DNA of 64,000 nucleotides. It comes from Fulvia fulva. Its lineage: Eukaryota > Ascomycota > Dothideomycetes > Mycosphaerellales > Mycosphaerellaceae. Under the pieces are notes generated by a model. The model had not been told where the DNA came from, made no database searches, and was given only the letters and a program-made list of their open reading frames with translations. Made by a program: the position numbers and the translations under genes. How positions within the stretch are numbered: the stretch's first letter is position 1; every line of letters begins with the position of its first letter. Location of the stretch: contig NC_063012.1 of assembly GCF_020509005.1 (NCBI RefSeq), forward strand, positions 6,386,001-6,450,000, written 5' to 3'. This document shows, in pieces, positions 62,131-64,000 of the stretch.

Positions 62131-63289
62131 ATGGCATCAGAAGACGACCAGACACAGACGGGATACGAGGATGGTCTGGCGGGCGGTCCAGGAGCACCGA
62201 CGCCCCTGTCTGGCCTCGAGGTATACACCAACGGGCGAGTGGCAAACACTGCAGTCTACTGATGCTGACACTGTACAGGGCATCTCAGGCCTTACAAAGC
62301 GAGACATCCAGCTATTCGTCGATGCTGGCTACAACACAGTCGAGAGCGTCGCATACACGTATATTCCTCGACGTCAAATCTAGCAAGTCGGCCACTAACT
62401 CGCCAACAGACCGAAGAAGGTGCTCGAGACGATCAAGGGTGTGTCAGAGCAGAAGGCCACCAAAATTCTCACCGAAGCATCGAAGCTTGTGCCTATGGGC
62501 TTCACGACCGCCACCGAAATGCACCAACGACGATCAGAGCTCATCTCCATTACGACCGGCTCGAAGCAGCTCGACACCCTCCTGGCAGGCGGAATCGAAA
62601 CCGGCAGCATAACAGAGCTCTTTGGAGAGTTCAGGACGGGAAAGAGTCAGATTTGTCATACCCTCGCCGTGACATGCCAGCTGCCATTCGACATGGGCGG
62701 TGGCGAGGGAAAGTGTCTGTACATCGACACGGAGGGTACCTTTCGGCCTGTGCGATTGCTGTCTGTGGCTGATCGCTTTGGCTTGTCTGGCGAGGAGGTA
62801 CTGGACAATGTGGCCTACGCACGCGCATACAACTCGGATCATCAGCTGCAGCTGCTGAATCAAGCCGCGCAGATGATGACCGAGACCCGCTTCTCGCTCC
62901 TCATCGTGGACAGTGCCACATCCCTATATCGAACGGACTTCATGGGTCGTGGTGAGCTATCGAATCGCCAGACACATCTTGCCAAGTTCATGCGTATCCT
63001 GCAACGACTTGCAGATGAGTTCGGTATCGCTGTTGTGATTACCAACCAGGTAGTGGCACAAGTAGACGGAGGTCCATCAGCTATGTTCAATCCAGATCCG
63101 AAGAAGCCAATTGGAGGCAACATCATCGCCCATGCTTCAACAACTCGCCTGTCGCTCAAGAAAGGCCGAGGCGAGACGCGTGTCTGCAAGATCTACGATT
63201 CACCTTGCCTGCCAGAATCGGACTGCCTGTTCGCAATCACGGAGGCTGGCATCAACGATCCAGCACCAAAGGACCTTGAGAAGGACTGA
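62131..63289 (+). CDS. RAD51: RAD51 recombinase, 3 exons, 349 aa
   Basis: The eukaryotic strand-exchange ATPase of homologous recombination, which forms filaments on single-stranded DNA in the nucleus. Exons 62,131-62,220, 62,279-62,358 and 62,410-63,289 join in frame (intron 1 is 58 bp, intron 2 is 51 bp, both GTATAY...CAG). Residues 31-80 form the helix-hairpin-helix N-domain ([26 protein letters not shown]). The FTTA polymerisation motif is at 88-91. Walker A GEFRTGKS is at 129-136 and Walker B LLIVDS at about 220-225. The L2 region with [14 protein letters not shown] and the C-terminal [20 protein letters not shown] are typical. The length matches fungal RAD51. The first exon is short and acidic, as in orthologues. 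No defects seen; the gene should be functional. Confidence 0.97.
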
Positions 63290-63639
63290 GCGGCCAGCCC
63301 AGGTGGCACAAGGATATCACTTATGACGGCATGGAAGGTACAAATTGGTTTGGCAGCATGGCTCGGCGTTTGGCGGTATGCTTGGCAAACTGATCGGGAG
63401 TGCGAATGATGGACGGCCGTGAGCACAGTGTACAAAATAATATCCGAGATACCCAGCGGACTTTTTGCTATCACTGCTTAACACGACCATCCCGCCATAC
63501 CCACATTCTCAAAGCGCCTCGGCAGTCCCTTACGCCTTGACTACGTCATGAGGCGCGAGGATGCATACACATACATTGCATATCGCCTTCAGAGCTGCTA
63601 TACTTTGTACCAACCGACCACGCGATCACCGACGCAAAT
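63290..63639. other. Intergenic region between RAD51 and the Hmp1-like gene
   Basis: 350 bp between two genes on the same strand. It holds the RAD51 3' untranslated region and the promoter of the next gene. I see no further feature. Confidence 0.6.
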
Positions 63640-63981
63640 ATGTCCGACTCAACGAACACCAACCAGCCAAGCCTCGTGAGCGGCCACGCACAATACATTA
63701 AATCGCAAGCAGAGGTATATCGAACAGCAACATCTCGAAAGTTAACGACCATGCACTAACGTGTTTTAAAGGCTGCTGTTGGAAGCGTCACTGGATCAGC
63801 CGATTGGAAAGCCTCAGCCGAGCAAGACAAGCAACAAGCAGTTGATGCGATGAAAGCAGCCTCAGCGAATCGCGACCATCAACAGGAGGGATTTGGGAAG
63901 GTAGAGGAGATTGCCGGAAAGGCAGTAGGGTGTGAGGGCATGGAGACGGAGGGTGCTGCGACGAAGAAGCCCGGACAGTAG
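63640..63981 (+). CDS. Hmp1/CsbD-like mismatch and cruciform DNA-binding protein, 2 exons, 94 aa
   Basis: A small protein of the fungal 'mismatched base pair and cruciform DNA recognition' family, related to Ustilago Hmp1 and to the CsbD stress-protein fold. Exons 63,640-63,714 and 63,772-63,981; the 57-bp intron is GTATAT...branch CACTAAC...AAAG. The start MSDSTNTNQPSLVSGHAQYI and the later AVGSVTGSADWK, AASANRD and GFGKVEEIAGKAVGCEGM are the family's recurring blocks. Hmp1 binds four-way junctions and mismatches in vitro; a cellular role is not settled, and many related fungal proteins are induced by stress. It is complete and intact. Confidence 0.88.
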
Positions 63982-64000
63982 TCGGAAAGATGAGAGTAAT

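Noticed and set aside
61944..62612. 222-codon plus-strand frame overlapping the RAD51 start
   Set aside because: It is in a different frame over the RAD51 exons and introns and shows no family resemblance.
1..64000. CRISPR arrays, tRNA or rRNA genes
   Set aside because: No regularly spaced repeats or recognisable structural RNA were seen; a eukaryotic fungal context makes CRISPR implausible.

Overview
This window comes from a filamentous ascomycete (Pezizomycotina). The evidence is short GT-AG introns of about 47 to 166 bp, a RAD51 gene, an Hmp1-type cruciform-binding protein, Tad1-like LINEs, Ty3/Gypsy chromoviruses, and pervasive repeat-induced point mutation (RIP). A Dothideomycete is plausible but not proven.

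Positions 1 to about 48,655 form one block of nested retrotransposons that RIP has destroyed. CpA and TpG are scarce, TpA is very common, CpG survives, and ancestral CAG, CAA and TGG codons have become stops. Named groups: LINE family A (minus copies at 2.4-8.0 kb and 41.25-46.39 kb, plus copy at 22.3-25.8 kb), LINE family B (minus copies at 8.7-13.8 kb, 18.5-19.4 kb and 37.4-47.4 kb), one complete Ty3/Gypsy chromovirus with two 519-bp LTRs (26,372-32,659), a solo LTR of that family (3,418-3,937), and at least three other Gypsy remnants on the minus strand. Nesting is proven by target-site duplications: the chromovirus lies inside the protease of another Gypsy element (CTAGG), and a LINE A lies inside LINE B (16 bp).

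The composition changes sharply near 48,655. The right-hand 15 kb holds ordinary genes: an intact short-chain dehydrogenase (+, 3 exons), an intact Ure2p-like glutathione S-transferase (-, 8 exons), then after an interruption RAD51 (+, 3 exons, with ACGCGT boxes upstream) and an Hmp1/CsbD-like cruciform-DNA-binding protein (+, 2 exons).

Between the GST and RAD51 genes lies a roughly 9-kb block (about 52.9-61.3 kb) with three decayed genes: a RecQ-like SF2 helicase (+), an acidic cysteine-rich small protein (-), and a DUF6589-like large protein (-). Clusters of a 15-17-bp palindromic repeat (core TTTTTGTGCGCTAT) bracket the small gene. Frames are nearly continuous but interrupted by almost exclusively TAG codons, as light RIP would produce. 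I read it as a candidate mobile or repeated helicase element that may not have been described; this is the most interesting part of the window. All family calls are from reading the sequence; no search was run.
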